Below are positions 63,481 through 64,000 of a stretch of DNA of 64,000 bases, one piece after another (the first letter of the stretch is position 1; each line of letters opens with the position of its first letter). The notes below the pieces were generated by a model that saw only the letters and a list, made by a program, of their open reading frames with translations, did no database searches and had not been told where the DNA came from. A program made the position numbers and the translations under genes. The DNA is from Planctomycetota bacterium (GTDB taxonomy: Bacteria > Planctomycetota > UBA1135), in the NCBI GenBank assembly GCA_002705055.1, contig PAHY01000013.1:37855-101854 (forward strand), given 5' to 3'.

Positions 63481-64000
63481 TCAAGCCGGGGAGCCTGTCC
63501 AGGCGGCCTGCCCAGGCTCCCACGCCGGCAGGACTTGCAGCCGTTGGCCGGCCCCCAGATCGTGCTCCGCCGGGGCGTGCAGGTGGCCGATCACGGCGTG
63601 CTGCGCCCCGACCGCTTCCAGGGCGCTCCGGGCGGCGTCGAGCTCGAGCGCGAGGACGTTGAGCGGCTTGCGGGCGACCGCCTCCTGGCTGTGGGATCGC
63701 ATGCGCCGGCCCATCCAGGTACGGACCGGGGCCGGCAGGGCGCGCAGCAGCCCGCGGACGCTGGGCCGGCGCAGGGTGCGGCGCAGGCGCTGATACGGCG
63801 CGTCGTTCAGGCAGTACTCGTCGCCGTGGCTGAACAGGACCTTCCCGGCGCCGTTCGGGGGCTCCCAGAGGACGCGATCGGCGATCTCCATGCCGACCGT
63901 CGGAGCCTGGGCGGGACGCAGCAGCACGTCCCGGTTGCCGCGCAGCAGGATGCTGCGCTGTCCGGCCTGCCGCCGCGCCTGCAGCGCGGCGCGCAGCGGC
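63481..64000 (-). CDS. UDP-2,3-diacylglucosamine hydrolase-like (LpxH), 5' end outside window
   Basis: 172 C-terminal residues are visible; the frame is open through base 64000. LRGNRDVLL is the metallophosphatase GNxD motif, and FSHGDEYCLNDAPYQRLRRT is the LpxH HGDxLCTDDxxYQxFR motif. Near the end VIGHLHAPA replaces the family GHTHxP. LpxH releases lipid X in lipid A synthesis, fitting waaA at 22-23.5 kb. A generic calcineurin-like phosphoesterase is the alternative. Confidence 0.78.
   Translation of the reverse strand, partial: PLRAALQARRQAGQRSILLRGNRDVLLRPAQAPTVGMEIADRVLWEPPNGAGKVLFSHGDEYCLNDAPYQRLRRTLRRPSVRGLLRALPAPVRTWMGRRMRSHSQEAVARKPLNVLALELDAARSALEAVGAQHAVIGHLHAPAEHDLGAGQRLQVLPAWEPGQAAWTGSPA

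Overview
The window is about 66-70% GC and densely coded. Roughly 60 protein genes and two tRNA genes leave no gene-free stretch longer than about 130 bases. No insertion sequence, prophage, CRISPR array or rRNA was seen; this is ordinary chromosomal core plus some lineage-specific genes. The gene set points to a Gram-negative heterotroph with an LPS outer membrane (waaA, lpxH), peptidoglycan precursor synthesis (murA) and an oxidative TCA cycle (sucCD, fumC, mdh, ETF dehydrogenase). A TPR protein with two RNA-polymerase-alpha-CTD-like domains, lipoproteins of the sulfatase fold, a stand-alone pseudopilin family and a histone-like Lys/Ala tail together suggest Planctomycetota. That placement is inference, about 0.6 confidence.

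Layout. 1-7.1 kb (minus): sucC-sucD, an MnmC-like methyltransferase, a TatA-like protein, mobA, a polyprenyl diphosphate synthase and a large ResB-like protein cut by the window edge. 7.2-9.8 kb (minus): mdh-pyk-rpmH, ending at a hairpin. 9.9-12.4 kb (minus): two pseudopilin-derived proteins without a prepilin signal, and a zinc-ribbon/coiled-coil/HEAT protein. 12.4-14.5 kb: mnmA diverges from yajC-yraN across a palindromic promoter. 14.5-18.9 kb (minus): miaB-ribD-HELGH lipoprotein, translationally coupled. 19-28.4 kb (minus): an eight-gene unit dksA-like-lspA-pyrD-secA-waaA-metK-sahH-pseudopilin, with a promoter at one end and a terminator at the other. 28.4-33.2 kb: xerD (plus) faces uvrB-uvrC (minus). 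33.3-36.0 kb: a low-complexity membrane protein, a NIL-domain protein, tRNA-Cys, a DUF423 protein and an unusual tRNA with anticodon UAA.

36-41 kb (minus): ssb-moaD-moaE-MBL hydrolase-ETF:quinone oxidoreductase-pepA, again bounded by a promoter and a hairpin. 41.1 kb: a small PilZ protein. 41.5-49.4 kb (minus): murA-ffh-rpsP-EndoIII-like/histone-tail protein-maf-rpmE, a UUCG-capped hairpin, then prfA-membrane protein-prmC. 49.5-52.9 kb (plus): TPR/alpha-CTD protein-ruvA-fumC, from a near-consensus promoter. 52.9-54.2 kb (minus): glyA. 54.3-58.7 kb (plus): a DUF1573-like lipoprotein and two tandem sulfatase-fold lipoproteins with Thr in place of the formylglycine Cys/Ser. 58.7-64 kb (minus): lpxH (partial)-cmk-rpsA-HEAT-like lipoprotein-tyrS.

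The best candidates for something undescribed are four. They are the three-member pseudopilin-derived family (10976-12389 and 19022-19717), the class-I-shaped UAA tRNA (35954-36030), the degenerate endonuclease III-fold protein with a histone-like tail inside a translation operon (45436-46362), and the TPR/double alpha-CTD protein (49486-50835). No complete new multi-gene defence or metabolic system could be demonstrated.
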